Assembly: GCA_013398955.1 (NCBI GenBank)
Contig: VWPU01014886.1
Coordinates: forward strand, 124,001-188,000
Reading direction: 5' to 3'
Source of the DNA: Callaeas wilsoni
Lineage: Eukaryota > Chordata > Aves > Passeriformes > Callaeidae
Length of the DNA stretch: 64,000 bases
Part shown: positions 12,417 to 26,100 of the stretch, in pieces
Layout: every line of letters begins with the position of its first letter
How positions within the stretch are numbered: the first letter of the stretch is position 1
Program-made: the position numbers and the translations under genes
Notes under the pieces: model-generated
Seen by the model: the letters and a program-made list of their open reading frames with translations, nothing else
The model's database searches: none
Told to the model about the DNA's origin: nothing

Positions 12417-15400
12417 TAAAATCTCAAAAACTAGTTACTGCCAAGCTTCCAATGTAAATAATTATTTTGGTTGCAAACTATTAGGCTTTAATATGCACTC
12501 AGTAGAATATATTTGTCTTGCAACTATACAAATCTGGTCTTCTATAAAACCTTGCAAAATAAACACAATTCTTCATATTTTACATGTGTAAAACTTCATT
12601 TGCTCTAAGCCAAATTAATTACTGACAATAAAGGAACAATTAAAAATTAACCAGTTCCAGATAGTTTTGCAATTGAAGAAGTCTATATTAATTAACAAAG
12701 TATACAGAAGAAAAGTAATAAGGGTTCAGCATCCAAATGGTGCTTATGAGCAGAAATACATAGTAATTTTAAAACGCATGAGAAAAATTTAAGTGCCTTC
12801 TGAATGAAGATCTTTCCCCTGAGTTGTTACAGCCTCATGGTTTGACTTCACTACTTTTCTCTTTCTTGCGTCAAAGCGGCACCCAAACTAGGCTATGTCA
12901 ACAAGTGAACTACAGCATTCCCAATCAAGAAAGGAAAAAAACAGATGTCAGCAAATCACATATATCTTTAAAAAGCAAAGTGTGTGGTTATAAGACTGAA
13001 AATTTTTCAAAAGCTTAAGGTGTTCTGATCAAAGTGTCAAGTGAATTAACTGATCCAAGCCAACAATGCCTGTTGTTCCAGTAAAATAAAATGGAAATGG
13101 AAGTGCTAGCTACACTTCCACAGTCCTTGTCTCTTGTTCTATAGAATGCTAAATATTCCCCTTGCTGCTGTTATTAAAAGTTTGGCCTCAGTATGGCAGT
13201 GAGCACTGCATTGCTTCCCTGCATGAGGAGCAATATGTATTTTCTACAGGTTTAAAAAGAGTGATTGATCCAATTTCACTTTTACTTTTTTTTTAACTAC
13301 TATTTGCTTCTCAGAATCACTCCTGTTCTGGTCTAATACATATGTAATATTACAATCTGCAACATGCATTACCGGCAAGAGAAGGTAATGCAACACAATA
13401 AAACTAAACAGTGGGACTTCCATTGTAGTTGCATTTCTTCCTCCAGTTCTTATCTTCCCACACAGAAATATGAAAACACAATTTAGCAAAAAAAGCCAAC
13501 AACAACAAAAGCAAACCAAATTTTCTTTTGAATGCTACAGGCATACAAATCAACAAAGAGCTCTATAAATGCCCAGGGTGAAACTGCTGTGAGCAGTGTC
13601 AGACTGTGATTTTAAAACACCAGCAGTGTATGACAGTCTTCAAGGAGACATGTCACGCATTTCAAACTTTCCAGCAATATCATGAGATTAACATTTCACT
13701 TGAAAGAAAATTCAAAGGGAGAAATAGAAGTGATGCAGTGGGAGAAATAAAAAAAAGCTTAGTGATCATACTTTAATAGGATAAAAACCTGTATAATTTT
13801 ACTTAGCACTAACAGTATTGAGCACACATACACATACATGTACACTTCATGTCGTTTGCCTAAACAGATGTGAAGAGACTCTCACACACACACACTATTC
13901 AACAAAGCATCAGAGAAATAATTGGTTTTAGGATATTTCATAATGCATTAGGATGGAATCGGCTTATTTGCTGTAGTTTAATAAAGCTGGAAAGGGCACT
14001 CTGCACCCACATGGTGCAGTGAAGATGGTCCCTGCATCAAATTGCTCCCAGCCATGAGACAGGAGACACTATATCTCCACAGAACAAAGAACTGCACCTT
14101 GACAACCTGCATAGGGCAAGTTGTGATGGGGGATACTGCAAAAAGAATAAGATCAGTGTCAATGTAAGAAGCCCATACATGGCACAAAATCCAGCTGGCT
14201 TACGGAGCTGGAAAATTGCTGATATGTTTTAGCATCCTGGGACAAGGAGCAGCAATCATCTTATATCTGTCGACAGAGCACCTGCATTTGAAATGGCTTT
14301 TGCTACCATCCCAAGTCCGTAAGGATCCCCAGGTCAGTATCAGTTCGCTCAGATGTGAGGGAAGGAGATAGCCAGTAACATCATGAGCAGCAGGAATTTG
14401 TGCCCACCTTGCTACTTCTGGCCATAAAATGTTGACCAAGGCATCCAGAGAGGAAGAAGGTAACAAGCTAGTGATGGAAAAGTAAGTGAGCTAGATGGAC
14501 TGAGAACAGCAGTCATTTGCATTCAATGCTGATCTCATCAAGTTGTGGATGCTGAAATGCTGTTAGCAGGGAAATTTTCTCTTCTTGCATTCATTCTGTG
14601 AGAACTTTTCCTTTGCTGTGTAAGCTATGTAAACAATAGATAGAGTTTTTGTAAATAGCATTCATATCTGGTATCTTCTAACCTTGGGTACATTATATTA
14701 GAACAAAACATTTCTAAGTGGGTGTCTAAGATTTTAACCGATCACCCTAGGAAAAGTGTAAGCACTATTCAATTGCTTTATAGAACTAAAATATATAAAT
14801 AGTATTGTAAATTTAATAAATAATTCATTTCCTCGCTCTAACTCCTGCCTCGCTACATCTCTGAACCCCTGCTTAAAAGCCCACATCAAGTCTCATTACT
14901 ACATGTTGAATATGCAAAATTTAGGCCTGCTAATTGTTTTCCATGGCCATACACCTTTCTTCCAAAAAAAAAAAAAAAAGAAAAATATAAAAATATTCAA
15001 TAATGCTAAGAAAAAAGGAAGCAGATTTCATGTTCCTGTGGCTGTGTTAATTATAAAAGACAAAGTGACTGCCTGAAAACAAACTGCATGACTGAGTCTA
15101 GCAGGCAGCCCCTTTCTCCAGTGCATACTATGCAATAAATGCAATTAGCACAGACTAACTTACAGATTGTCATGAAATTAATTTCTCCACTGGTATAATA
15201 TATTTTGATATAGCCAAGCACAAGAGCATTGTACTTGCACAAAAATGTTTATTCTGTGAATTCACAGTGAAGCCTATTACAATAATCAATACTGGTTTTA
15301 AAGTCCACTCTAAATAACATTCTGTTGCATTCTAAGGTAAATAAACAAAGTTTTGCAATGCTCAGTTCCTTCTGTTTTCATTATTTCAATGTATAGTTGA

Positions 15401-18400
15401 TTAAACTTCATGTCAGAACAAGTTTCACCTCAACTGTATTGGAGATTTGCCCAACTTATAAAGTCAAGCTGTATTTCACCAGCTTCCTGGAGTCGATGAC
15501 ACAACATGAAGCAGCCAAGAAACAATTTCAGGAGGCAGATCAAGTACAGCTAGTTGTAGACAGGTATCTATTGAATTTTAGTAGGGAAAAGCAGCTAAAT
15601 ATATAGTATTTTATAGTCATCATTTGCTAGGGAAGTTATGCTAAGTACATAAATGACTGCAGAAATTACTGTGCTGCCTTCCAATTCTTTCTAGTTAGTT
15701 AAACTTTGTGAATATTACTACTACCAGAGTGCAGTTACATGTTTTCTGGCCCACTGAACTACAAGCTGTTAGGAGGGATGGAAATTAAGAGGACTTTCTT
15801 TCCAAAAATAGCTAGGTTTATCTCCTTTATTTAAAGAAAGTTCAGTACTGTCCAAGATTAATGAAAAGAAGACAAAATTAGATAGCTAGAAAAATAGATA
15901 CTGTCAAAGAGCTTAAGCACTGACACATGCTTAAAGAAAGTCTGTATAGTACATGATTCACAGACATGCAGAGGCACAACCTCCCAGATAATCTGTATAA
16001 TTCATGCACTCTGTCCTAGTTCCTGTTTGTTTAGCTCCACTGCTATAGTTTCTGCTCACAGGGGCCAAAGGATCTGAGTGGTATTGACACCACCCCAGTT
16101 TCACACTGAAGTACCCTACTTACACTTTTGTCAGTCTCTTAAGAGGAACATGTCAGACAGATACGCCTTATTTTTGCAGAGAACACAAGAGAGCACTATT
16201 ATCTTTTTCCTTTGCTGCTTCTTACATGTAACTAAGTGGAAATCATATCAAAATTGCCCAAGCTAAAGAGAGTCTTCCTGGAAACAGGAAAACTACCACC
16301 ACAGCAGAAGGGGCTAATGGAAGTACTGATTGCTAGCTCTTTGCAAAAAGCCATAGAGCTCAACCAAGAAAAAAAACCTAAAACTCCAAAATATTATGCT
16401 ATTCTTAATAGAAGGGCATGGTAAAAAGGTCCTCTAAATTGAACTTAAAAATTAAATCAGCTAAAAAAAAAAAATCCGTTTTTATTACAAAATTAGCAGT
16501 CAGTATACCTAGCTCTCATTCAGAAATTAAAAAATATGCATGATTTTTTCAATTGGACACACTATATCATATAGTCAATATTAAGAAATAGTCTCCTACT
16601 GAAAAATACTTCTGTTTCATTCAACAGCCCATTTTATGCCATTCGTCATCACAACTGTATTGGAAAGCTGGAAACATGTCACATTGCATTATCATTGCAA
16701 AATGAAATATGCAAGTCTATAGAAAGCACCTCTCTTTTTATAAATTCCGTATTGGAAACTGCAATCCCAAATCTCTAGTAACGAAATTCCTCTGGCAACA
16801 TCAGTTGTGTACGCTGCAGTAATTCTACAAATTGACCTTTTCATGTTTTGATGATTAGCTACACATGCACAGATCTACCAGAAACACACAGCCACCAGTT
16901 TAGGGCACCTTTATGGAGAAGAAAGGACAATCAAAATAAAAACTTCTTTTGCAGAGGTTTTGCAACCTGTGTCCCTAATCACTACTAAGGTACAATGCTG
17001 AGAAAAGGGAAAAGTAGAGCACAGTGTGTCAACAGCAAGAAATTGTAGACACATGCCAGCTCTCCACAAAATAACAAAAAAATACAAGAGTCTTTCTTTG
17101 AAAACACTTTAATATTGTCACACTGTACCTCAGAAAGACAATGGAAAGACATAATAACTAAAAGGAAAACAAAAAGAAAACTCAGTTAAAAATTAACCAG
17201 ATTCTATAATTACACCAATCTTTACAGGGCATACCACAGAGATATTTCCGGGTGCTTAAATCTCTACTTTAAATCTAACAAAGAAGTATCTCAGTCACAG
17301 GCACTCCCTGATAAACTCCCATCCAATGAATATCAATAAGAATTAAATAGAATTTCATGCTCTGACAATTCCCTTGATATATCCTCTATCCTCCTGAGAG
17401 GTACTAATACCTCAAGGTGATTAGAGGAAAGCAAGCTTAAATTAAAAGGCTATTCTGGTTAAATTGCTATCGAAGAAATATGGAGAATTTCTACTGACTT
17501 TCTGCTGCTGAATAGTCATAATCAGAAAACAATCCCACTTTTGAAAGGTTAGGAATTTTTTTCTTAAAAAAAATATCCAACTGACTAAACCCTACCATTT
17601 AATGTATCTGCAAATTAATTTGATTGGTATATTTGTCTTCTGGTATTAGCTGAAAAAAGAGGCCAATCAAGACTAAAAATATTAATTAAAAGCAGATTTT
17701 TCATCTCTTAAGAGTTTTCCATCTTAACTTTTTGATTACAAGTTGGATGGCTGAGATACAAAGTACCTACTCCAAAACTGTCCTGAAGCTTTCTATTCTG
17801 CCAATTACTGTGCCACCTGTTGGTGGCAATCTTTCAGATCAGATTCTCAATATGTTAGTTAGGGAAGCAGAGTTTATGCCAAAGAGCTATAGACAACTTG
17901 AATTTCTATAAGAATAGATTCTTACAATCACTAAGCTGGAATTCATTTGCCTAGCCATCGATTCCAGTAGGGAACAGTCAGTTCACATTTTACCTAATCA
18001 GGTTTTTTTGTTAGACAAAGTTATCTCTTTGTTATGTGTGACATTTTCTGTGTTTGGGAGAAATTAAAATCAAAGTATTTTGTTAACTTTGCCCTGTAAA
18101 CTACACACTCATATGCAACTACTCTTGTTGAAATAGGAAGGCAGTTGCCAAAATACTTCAAGAAGTTTCCATTTCTAAAAAATGTCCTTGACATAGTGAC
18201 AGTACCACGACATCTCTGAATGGGTCACACTTTGCTCCTTAAACGAAATTTAGGCTGTCTTCCTGTGCTTAGGGTAACAAACGTAACACATCATTCCCAT
18301 AGCACCTACGTACAATACCCCAGGCACAACATACACCAGTGTCTCAGTTCTCCCAGTCACAGCTTCTCTCCTCCCAAAATCTTGCCTTTATAGACACATG

Positions 18401-19180
18401 GCGAGTTTGAGCAGTTGCTCTGCGAAGCTTAACTGTACCTTCCCAGTAATCCCAAATAAGCCTCCATTGCACTTGCAAAAATCAGCTCAACAAAATCTCT
18501 GCACTATATAAAGCCCAATGAATTTATTCTGAAAATTGCCACCTAAAAGGTTGCCCCTAACCTTCAAAAGGTTTTGATTTGTATCTTCATTTATCTTAAG
18601 CCATGCAAGACAGTATCGGGGTGATAAATTATTTTTCTTCCTTCAGTGCACAGCTTTAAGAAGTATCTGTTCAGCCCAGCCTTAGGTTTTGAACATTGTC
18701 TCTGACCCTCCTGCAGCTCTGTACCCTGCCACTAGACTTGTACAGCACAACCCTGACAATTTCAGTATGGCTGCATATAAATATGAGTTTAGGAGACCAC
18801 AAGCATTTTCACATGGAAGACACCTTCAATAATTAGGCCCACCTTCTTTAAACATGCCTAGTAAACAAATCAAACTTTACCATATTAATTCTTTAAACCA
18901 CGCACACCACACACACCAAACAAAACAGAATCTTATTCTCCTTTCTAAAGGAAACTTTGAAAGAATATTCCCTATGCCAAGCTCCCTGCAATTCTTCCAT
19001 AGGTTATCCTACTATAAAATTACCTTTTCTGATTTGGCATTTGGGAAGCTCCAGGTTATAGGGTTGATATTTAATTTTGGTATTTAATTTTGAATTTGTA
19101 CATGGCAGAATCAGAAGCACTTCAAGTTGGCATCTAATATACCTGATGGAATACGGAGTTTAAAACACAGTCAAGCAGCA

Positions 19181-19632
19181 ATCATAGAATTGTTTTGCCT
19201 GGAAAAGACCTTTAAGAGCTTCGAGTCTAACCGTTAATCCAGCACTGCCAAGTCCATCATTAAACCATGTTCCTCAGGGCCACATCTACATGTCTTCTAA
19301 AATACCTCCAGGGATAGTGACCCCCTTACTTCCCTAGGCAGCCTGTTCCAGTTCTTGATAACCCCTCATGTGAAGAATTTTTCCTGATATCCAATTTAAA
19401 CCTCACTTTGTGCAACCTGGGGCCATTTTCTCTTGTCCTCTTACTTGCTGCCTGGGAAAAGAGACCAACCCCTATCTCACAATCACGTCCTTTCAGGTAA
19501 TTGTAGAGAGTGATAGGGTCCCCACTGAGTCTCCTTTTCTCCAGGATAAACACTCCCAAATGCCTCAGCTGTTCCTCATCTGACTCACGTTCCAGATCCT
19601 TCCCCATCCTCGTTGCCTTTCTTTGGTTGAGA
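19181..19632 (-). mobile_element. CR1 LINE 3' end, 5'-truncated, about 450 bp
   Basis: Read on the plus strand, this runs from the CR1 terminal motif ATCATAGAAT through GGAAAAGACC, AGCACTGCCAAGTCCATCATT, CAGCCTGTTCCAGT and TCACTTTGTGCAACCTGG. It continues to CTCCTTTTCTCCAGGATAAAC, the standard antisense landmarks of the CR1 3' region. CR1 is the dominant non-LTR retrotransposon of birds, and most copies are 5'-truncated like this one. The element is in gene-sense orientation. Its truncated 5' end stops near 19632, about 50 bp inside the intron from the donor at 19685. It codes for nothing intact; the 104-codon minus-strand open frame over it is coincidental. Confidence 0.95.
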
Positions 19633-19685
19633 AATGCCAAGGGTTTATTAACTCACCGTGATTTACAACAGAGGGAAACACTTAC

Positions 19686-19765
19686 CTGAGGGTAAGAGTC
19701 AACTGTTGCTCCTTTGACTTTACCAGATCTCCTACTCTAAAAGTTGCACAGCCCAGGAAGCTCCG
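19686..19765 (-). CDS. INPP4B: INPP4B internal coding exon, 80 nt, C2 region
   Basis: The exon encodes 26 residues plus two bases of the next codon. It begins RSFLGCATFRVGDLVKSKEQ and ends in a TLTLR-type strand. Human INPP4B has the near-identical pattern [20 protein letters not shown] here, the last strands of the C2 domain. The acceptor is TTTGATTTGTAG and the donor is CAG|GTAAGT, a near-perfect match to the vertebrate donor consensus. Phase fits both neighbours: the upstream exon ends at a codon boundary, and the final AG is completed by the first base of the exon at 11217-11328. A CR1 LINE copy ends about 50 bp beyond the donor, unusually close for a transposon next to a constitutive exon. 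Confidence 0.95.
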
Positions 19766-22700
19766 CTACAAATCAAAGCAGAAAGAAAAGATAACATATC
19801 CATTCATTTTCAATTGTTACTTCTTTTGGTCTCATACTTGAAAATCTTTCTTTGGTACCTGGAAAAATAATGCATTTCAATATAACAGTGTGACATTCTA
19901 TCCAGTAGAAATTTTTTGTGCATCTGTAGCATGATTATCAGTAAACTGTTAAAAACTTTGGTTTTATGGGCAGGAACCTTTCTTTTTTCCATTAAGAACA
20001 GTCTAACAATCTGACAAAATAACAGGTTGCAAGATGTACAACCACAGAAAAATCATTCAGTACAAGTACTTGCATTTTACATCTATTTCTTTCTATTTTT
20101 CTAATTTCTAGACTAAAAGAAATGCTAAGTTTTCAGTGTTTACCAAAGTTGTTCTTGAGATAGTTTTTCCTCACGCCATTGGCATTATCATCCATGTATG
20201 CCAAATATGAAGTATTTGCTAGGAAGGTATTTTTAAATTGAGTTCAGCACAAGATTATTAGTAGAAATGTTATATTTCTCTAGTTCTTGGCAATGTTTTA
20301 AGTACTTTTCCCCTCTATTTCCATTATAAGGTGAATATATTCACTGCATTAAAAGTGCAGAGAAATGTGCTAATGCAACTTTAGGCAAGAATGCCTGAAG
20401 TTAAATTAAGCTACACCACTATATCTTTTTCTTCTATAAAAATCACCTTCACATTTAACAAAAAAAAAAAAAAAAAGGACAAAGAGTAAAAGGGATTAAA
20501 TATTCTTTTGCACTTTGATTATTTTTTAACCTCTGCTCATGTCGTGCTGCACATTGCTGAAATCCCATTTTGTTAACTTGGCCAGCAGTAGTGTTCTTGC
20601 CTCGGGAACAATGGGAAAGAAACTAACAGCCTACAATCATCTTCAATCCATTTATCTTTCAAATTTACAACGCAATATCACTTGCTTTAAATAAATTATA
20701 ATGAGATCATGACATTATGTTTAATTTTTTGCAATAAAACAATAAGAAGGATGCAAAGTTTGGTTTTTATTACATAACACTAAGTTTACTGTTGGAATGG
20801 CAAATTAAAATTCCAGGCTAAATTATATACATTCTTGGATATACAAATTAAAGAAGAATCAAGTCGCTCTGAGTCAACACAGGCTGCCTGCAGAGATCAA
20901 CTTTCCCTTCAGAGAAAAACAGAAAAAAAATTGTCGCTGCTGAGAAAAGTAACTTCCTGTGGTAAAAAACCCCAAACATTCAGCCTGCTTTCTTTCAGGA
21001 AAGCCAGCAGGATATTGAGTGTTTGAATGCAAACAATAAAGCTCTACACTAGGATAAGTTTTCTTCCATGTAAAACATACAGTTCAAATAACAATTCTGA
21101 AATTAGGTAAGCACCAACACTGGTCTGCAGTTTGGTAAACTAAGTCATGAGGTATGGCTTGTTCCTGTCAATGTCCCAGGCTTAGATTTCCTATGCTTTT
21201 GTCGACACATAAGCAGCAAAGGAAAAAAGACACAAGCTGAGAGTCCTGGGTAGGCTTCCAGTGGATGTGGGAAGTGATGAACAAGCAGAAAGGAAGAAAA
21301 AAGACCTGTAGGATATATATAGAGAAAAATAACACAGTTGTACAGGCAAAGATCACTGTTAGTTTTCAGTGCCAAAATGAAAGGTACTTCTACAAAAAAG
21401 ACATCCAGGTGCAACACACGGTAATGCACAGCCTTGCTGGAGTGAACACACAGATGGTTCTGTCTTCCTTTAGATCAGTCCATATGACAGTGTTTCTGCA
21501 CTAAAACTCTGTGGTCACACTTTTAGCCCAGATTATTTATCATCTTCCAAGAGCATAACCTTCCTCACAGTGTAGAAACACATTCCACAGCACAGTGTCT
21601 CTATGACACCCTTTATTGTAGCATTTCATGACATTTGAGTGCTTTTATTATTTGAAACCTTACCATTTGGAAAGGGAAAGAGGGGTATTTGGAATGAAAC
21701 TGATAAAAGGTTTGGTCACTTGGGGCTTCTTTCTGCAGCACAATAGAACTGTAAATATATTTAAGAATCCTAAGTCAGAATCCTCATGTGACCAGGGCCA
21801 AGAGGCAATTACACTGCTCTTTTATACAGTCAAAGAGCTTTGGTCATTGCACCCACTAAACATCTCTGAGTGTTCTGGATCTACTTCTCCACCTTCATGA
21901 AATTAAAGGTGAATGATTTTATAGGCCTAAAACATTCTACTTAGTTCTCTGCTCCATATTTTTATGCTTATTTAGAAAAAAAAAAATTCTTTGCTTGACA
22001 ATACAGAGCTATGTGTAAAATCAAATTAAATTTTAAATGATCCCATGACCCAAATGAAGAGAGTTACGCTAATGTTCAAGGAGTCTAATATCAAACTGGA
22101 GAATACTTTTTCCATACTGATTTAGATACCAATAGTCCACCTTGAGGCCTGAACTGGCAGTCTACAAACCAATCTAATTTTGCCCATGTCACTTGGAAAG
22201 GCTTGAAAAGTAGGCTTTAAAGAGAATTGCTGCTGCAATGCTAATTGCGAGTAATGTTCCTTTGGAATTTTGCTAGTGTTGTAGCCATAGTAATAAATCT
22301 TAAGATAGGTGCCTTGAGTATTCATCAAAGGATGAATAATCTCAGCTAGCCACAGAAAAAAGTCTCTATAATAGCTATATGAAAAGTTAAAACACATTGA
22401 TTATTTCACTAAGATTGAACTTGCTGCCAAGCTACCGATTTTTCAAACATTAGCTGAAGTCCTGAAAACTATGCCAAGGAAGCCCTGGTAAGGCAGGAAA
22501 GTCAACATCTTAGGCTAAAAATTTAAACCACAAGTTAGTTTACATGTTTGCAGATAGATCTGACACCTGCACCAGGTGGTCTTTGTTCTTTTATTCAGCT
22601 CTAGCAGGACCAACCATTCCCACCCTCACCAGGTATCCATATTATCTGGGAGGTTTTAGCCCTCTCAGACACAGAAAATACTTCCCAATACCTTTGCCAA

Positions 22701-23133
22701 AAGCTCTGTAGATCTACACATAAAAATGAGTTCTCTATATGTTGCCAGTGTAATTTCTGAAAACACAAACCAAAGGCAACTCCTGCCGCAGAATGTTTGA
22801 TAACCTGCACATGAAGACCAGAAGGTGACAGGCCAGGCTTCTTGAGGCAATGCCATTCCAGGCTGTCAATCTCATCTAGATTGCTTGTATGATATTAGCA
22901 AGGAGTTTACACAGTTGTGCTCATCTCAGGATAGCATCAGTTGAAAAAGATTTTCAAAAAGATGTGAACAGGATTACATCAATCCGTGAGACTATCACTC
23001 CTGCCTTGATTATTTTATTAATTTCACCCAACTTTTTCTATTAAAAAGCTTGTCAGCTCCTGTTGAGCAGTGAGTGTTTGTGCCTGCTGATGAGATGGAA
23101 AAAAAAAAAAAATCAATGAAAATAATTGCTTAC
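19766..23133 (-). other. INPP4B: INPP4B intron between the 51-nt and 80-nt exons
   Basis: This is a complete intron of 3368 bp with donor GTAAGC and acceptor GATTTGTAG. It contains a 17-A run at 20460-20476 and, near its 5' end, a 14-A run at 23099-23112, which reads as T14 in the transcript. No transposon was recognised. Confidence 0.8.
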
Positions 23134-23184
23134 CCCAACATCTGCTCTTGGTTCCTTGTGATCAGGTAGGACACTGGTGTGGAC
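23134..23184 (-). CDS. INPP4B: INPP4B internal coding exon, 51 nt, end of C2 region
   Basis: This is the most upstream coding exon I can see. It encodes 17 residues in phase 0 at both ends, reading VHTSVLPDHKEPRADVG, which lines up with the segment following the C2 beta-strands of human INPP4B as I recall it (VRTSVLPEHK...). On the minus strand it is preceded by a long pyrimidine tract ending in CTCTAAG and followed by the donor GTAAGC. INPP4B removes the 4-phosphate from phosphatidylinositol 3,4-bisphosphate, making phosphatidylinositol 3-phosphate at cytosolic and endosomal membranes, and so dampens PI3K/AKT signalling. The C2 region binds lipid. A run of 14 T lies at intron positions about +22 to +35 on the transcribed sense strand. 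The exon is short but joins in frame to the exon at 19686-19765. Confidence 0.9.
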
Positions 23185-26100
23185 CTTAGAGAAGAGAGGG
23201 AAAAAAAGGCAATAAATCATTACATTTTTTGTTGTTGCTTTCCAATTAGAATGAAAGAAGTGCTCATGCCTTTCTTTCCCCATACTTTTGACATTTTGGA
23301 AATAAATTTAAATGGAGCGATATATGTATATATAATTTATAACAACTAGTAATGTAAGCACAATATCTACTGGTTCCTGTGAAGAAAGTCTCTTAACGCT
23401 GCCCATTTATTATTCTGAACATTCCTGAGTATCTAAAGGGAGAAAAGCTGTGCTCAGTTGTTTGTTTCCTAAAAGGAGATTTTCTTTGGCTGTAACTTGA
23501 GTTAGAATTCTTGAGACAGAACTCTTCATCTAGAGGTGTTATCTGGAAACAAAATTTTCAGCCCCAAGTGAAAGAGCATAGTACATTTAAAAGTATTTTC
23601 TCCAAGTAAGTACTTGCCTTTTGCCAGATGATCTGCAGCAGAAATCCTGATCCCCAGTCTCACTCAGTGTATGACCCTGCCTCCTTCTGCCACTTGCTGA
23701 GCATCTCTGAGGTGAGAGATGTTTGCAGGCATTCAGAGAAGGAAAGTCTCTATATTGCCCCCTACATGGGACCTCCAGTTGCCCCTGTGTTTTCAGCAAG
23801 GTGGAGATGCCTCTGTACTCAACTGCTTTCATTTCACAAGAGCAAGTATGGGATAATCTGACTTCCTCTTCTGTATTTCCCAAAATATAGTACAGGTTGG
23901 TGTGTGGGTGTGTCTTCAGTGTCTTTATAATTTTACTGCTAAGTGGTGGTTGAGAACAGACAACTGATTAAACAGCAAAAATTAGATAGCAAATGTATAA
24001 GAAAACCTCTGTGACATCCCTATAACATGGCTTGCCTGGGCCAAAACCAGCCCTTTGTAAAAACTTACTGTTAAAGGCAACACACAAGGGAGAATGCACT
24101 GAGCATGAACATCTGTTTGATTACCTAGCCTAAAGGACAAACTTTTGGCTTGATTTCCACGTAAAACTCAAACTCATTTTGTAAATCTGTTGGCAAAAGA
24201 CTCATTTATTTCAATGCCCTCAAATGTGACCCTCAATTCTTCTATTCTAGCTGCAATTTAGTACACAAAAAAGAAACACTCCTTTAAAGCAAAGATAATT
24301 TAATTGTCTCTTTGTTATTCTAAATACTTGTTGTTATAAAGCACCAATATAAACTCCACCATAAAGACTTGACAAAGTAAAACCATAGCAATTCTCAGTC
24401 ATCTCTTATCCCTTGATTCCCTACAGTGAGAACATTGTTTTTTCCACAAAAGCCTGAAGATAGTAAAAAATGCTATAATTAATTTAATGAGGGACAGCAT
24501 ACTTTAGAAATCTCTGGGAGCCCTCATGTGGATGCAATTTTACATTTAGATTTTCCCCACTTATAACGTTAGCAACTCCAAAGCATTTGGCTTTCTACAG
24601 AAAACTAGTATAAAATATTCAATAATGATATTTGTATCTAAAATTCATCTTTAAATGCTTCAAGTCAAAAATGAAAAGGAAATTACTGACATTTTCTTGT
24701 TGGGGATACCTATCTTTCCCTTTTGAAGCTGGGGAAATAACTTAGAGCAGATCTGTTTCTTAAAAGAAAGTCAGAGTATCAACACCAGGCCAAAAATGCT
24801 ATGTCATTTTAAGATGCTAAAAAGCTGTTTTATGTGCCAGCCTTAAAGAGACGCAATCTGGCTCAACAAGAAGTATTTACATTTTCTAATTATTATTATT
24901 ATGGCTATTTATTCAAGAAAAATAAACAAATAATTTAAGAATGAACCTTCCTCTTTATCATTTACTTATGTAGTTGTAACCCAGCAACAGTTCAGCAAAT
25001 ATTTTTAATAGTGTATGTGTTTTTGTATAATACTAAGTTGTGCTTCACAGCAAGAGAAAATTCAAGTGTCTTTTACGCTTATTGAAATCAAGGGAATCCA
25101 ACACTCATTTAGAATCATAGAATATTAATTCCTTCTTTTGCTGGATAAAATCTCAGTTCAGGAGAACATATTTCTGACCCAACACAGAAGTGGAAAGGGA
25201 TGTAGACACCTGACTAACCTAGACCCTTCCATATAATAAAAGCATATTTCTGAATTTCAAATGCATTTAAAACATAGAAAAAAATTCCGTTGCATTTTGC
25301 AATACTTTTTGGTTCAGCTGTGTTTGTTTTCATTTGGTTTTAATCATTTTATAAGCAGTAGTTGTACAGCTAAATGTAACTGCCTTTGGTGAGACTGACA
25401 TTAGACTGTATCTCTCTTCTCCCCAAAATATATTCCGTTTGAAATTAATTTGAATATCTTGATCCAAGTGTGTGCAAATATATGTAATTTTAGAAACAGT
25501 TTTATTATTTGATACTTGTTAAAAAAGAAGCCACATATGTGTATGTAAATACATACATGGGAGGTACAGTCTGATCACCTTCAGGTTGTCTGTTGGTTGA
25601 GTTCCTGAACAAACTCTCTGAATGCTGCAATTATTGGGGTATTATTATGGGATGTTCACGCAGGCCTCATTAAATTACAACCACAAAGTCAGCTCATAAA
25701 CATTTATAAAACATAAGAAACAAGTCAGTTCTAGTCCCAATTCACAAAATGGAAGAGAATAAATGGAGATAAATACAGAGGATTTGAAAAGTCAAATATC
25801 CTACCAGTGCCTTTCCTGATTAAACAAACTGCCACACTTTTTAAAACCTTGTCATAAATCAACTTTTCCCTACTGGTCCCATCTAGAACAACTACAAAAT
25901 ATAAATACAAACAGTCAGATTTTAATCCCAAACATCCACTACTCTGTTAGAATTTTAGTTCTCATTATTTGCTCCAGGTTTTCCTGTGCAAAATGCAAAC
26001 CTCTGTGTGGGGAGTTCATCTACAACTAGGGTAAAACCATGCTTCCCTGGAATAGCACACACTACAGCTTTACCTCCTCAGACAAGAAGAGAGCACAAAG

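Larger units (their letters stand above)
11329..19685 (-). other. INPP4B: INPP4B intron between the 80-nt and 112-nt exons
   Basis: This is a complete intron of 8357 bp. It holds a short CR1 tail at about 12334-12416, a CR1 3' end at 19181-19632, a (CA)6 tract near 13883, and a 16-A run at 14964-14979. A weak exon-like piece at 12006-12086 is discussed in the findings. The rest is AT-rich with no recognised element. Confidence 0.8.

Noticed and set aside
14964..14979. A16 run as a possible retrotransposon tail
   Set aside because: No SINE or LINE body adjoins it, and avian CR1 does not end in poly(A). The same applies to the A-runs at 20460, 41961 and 55982.
19326..19640. 104-codon minus-strand open frame next to an exon
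   Set aside because: It lies entirely within the CR1 copy and ends before the INPP4B donor.
23587..23883. 98-codon minus-strand frame just upstream of the 51-nt exon
   Set aside because: It does not match the expected upstream INPP4B peptide, and no splice pair would join it in phase.
25110..25135. AGAATCATAGAA resembling a CR1 terminus
   Set aside because: Only about a dozen bases match and the following sequence does not continue as CR1.
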